64,000 nt of DNA. It comes from Desulfobulbus propionicus (GTDB lineage Bacteria > Desulfobacterota > Desulfobulbia > Desulfobulbales > Desulfobulbaceae). The position numbers and the translations under genes were made by a program. Positions 63,452 to 64,000 of this stretch are shown one piece after another. The notes beneath the pieces were generated by a model. It ran no database searches. It saw nothing but the letters and a program-made list of their open reading frames with translations, and was not told the DNA's origin. Each line of letters opens with the position of its first letter. Position 1 is the first letter of the stretch. The DNA is taken from positions 1 to 64,000 of the forward strand of contig PDTE01000023.1 in the NCBI GenBank assembly GCA_002747135.1. The letters are read 5' to 3'.

Positions 63452-64000
63452 CTAGCCTGATTGTTCAATGCGACAGCCAGAGGTGACCATCTTGGCATCA
63501 AGCAGATACAGTTGATCCATAAGTGCTTCTTTAAAGCTTCCTGGACCTGCAGCATTTTTTCCTGCCATCTCGCCGGCAAGGCCGTAACAGGCGAGTGCTG
63601 TAGCCGCCGCAGTCACCGGGTTGTCGTCTGCTGCTGCGAAGGCACCTATGATTGCGGTTGCCGCGCAACCGGTGCCTGTAACACATGGCATAAGCGAATG
63701 TCCGTTGTGTACACGCAGGGTGCTGTTACCGTCGGTCACCAGATCGACCGCTCCGGTTATGGCAAGGGTTGCCTGCAGTTCCCGGGCAAGTTCTCCGGTA
63801 TGGGCTGCGGCCTCATCAACGCTATGGATACTGTCAACTCCCTTGGCAGCACTGCTGTCGTCTGCAAGGGCTAATATCTCCGAGGCATTACCGCGGATAA
63901 TGGTGACATTGACCTCCTGAAGGATTTGTTTCGCAGTTTCCGTGCGCAAGGAGGTCGCTCCTGCACCGACAGGATCAAGGATTATGGGTTTGTTCAGAGA
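63452..64000 (-). CDS. thiM: Hydroxyethylthiazole kinase, 5' end outside window
   Basis: Phosphorylates the thiazole moiety for reuse. The visible C-terminal 182 residues begin SLNKPIILDPVGAGATSLRT and include AITGAVDLVTDG and the kinase motif VTGTGCAATAIIGAFAA with catalytic Cys. Translation continues beyond base 64000, so any TPP riboswitch ahead of the operon is not visible. The first in-window ATG is not the start. Confidence 0.94.
   Translation of the reverse strand, partial: SLNKPIILDPVGAGATSLRTETAKQILQEVNVTIIRGNASEILALADDSSAAKGVDSIHSVDEAAAHTGELARELQATLAITGAVDLVTDGNSTLRVHNGHSLMPCVTGTGCAATAIIGAFAAADDNPVTAAATALACYGLAGEMAGKNAAGPGSFKEALMDQLYLLDAKMVTSGCRIEQSG

Overview
The window reads as chromosome of an anaerobic Desulfobacterota bacterium, most like Desulfobulbales. 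The reasons are an F1-type ATP synthase operon with paired b' and b subunits and no a or c genes, a selenocysteine tRNA together with a UGA-containing ArsC-family selenoprotein, an OleABCD hydrocarbon cluster, and many sulfate-reducer-like housekeeping genes. No rRNA or lineage marker is present, so the placement is inference.

Layout. 0.1-1.0 kb holds a decayed transposase. 1.3-5.8 kb (minus strand) is an ArsR regulator, an RND/MMPL exporter, a DUF2892 membrane protein and thioredoxin reductase. 6.3-11.3 kb carries acetyl-CoA synthetase and alaS. 11.6-18.4 kb is a small type II fatty-acid/polyketide set (ketosynthase, ACP, two CrtI-like FAD oxidoreductases, ketoreductase, dehydratase, enoyl reductase). 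18.9-23.5 kb is oleABCD, which makes beta-lactones and olefins by head-to-head condensation of acyl chains. 23.6-29.9 kb is atpF'-F-H-A-G-D-C, ending at a bidirectional terminator shared with a convergent amidase. 32-36 kb is an accessory stretch rich in repeats, with a methyltransferase, a truncated regulator, a PHP phosphoesterase and a YkgJ-type protein. 37.0-39.3 kb carries the selenoprotein, bioF and bioG; selC lies at 39.6 kb. 40-51.9 kb carries an aminotransferase, a radical-SAM/MnmD fusion, an enoyl-CoA hydratase, a chemoreceptor, secB, uvrA and glyQ (no glyS beside it). 52-58 kb holds a HAD hydrolase, a metallo-beta-lactamase-fold protein, a broken AAA-ATPase-like gene, a DUF2520 protein and a broken panB. 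58-64 kb carries a flavoredoxin-like protein, an MFS exporter and a thiamine operon (thiM-thiE-thiZ-thiX-thiY) that runs off the right edge.

The most striking feature is the intergenic DNA. It is packed with at least five interspersed repeat families. Family A is about 158 bp, bounded by GTAACTRCTCAC-like inverted ends, with more than 15 copies in both orientations. Family B is about 88-157 bp, bounded by GTAACYRRTCACGGG-like ends. Family C is about 84 bp and twice in tandem. Family D is about 85 bp and sits in the atp operon and downstream of alaS. Family E is about 20 bp. They look like MITEs or structured repeats. They truncate genes, nest within each other, and supply stop or start codons to neighbours.

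The best candidate for an unusual system is the 11.6-23.5 kb region: a dedicated fatty-acid assembly line with two phytoene-desaturase-like enzymes next to oleABCD. A reasonable inference is that it makes a specialised, possibly polyunsaturated, acyl chain that is then condensed to a long-chain hydrocarbon. The set also resembles, from memory, the gene clusters proposed for ladderane lipids in anammox bacteria.
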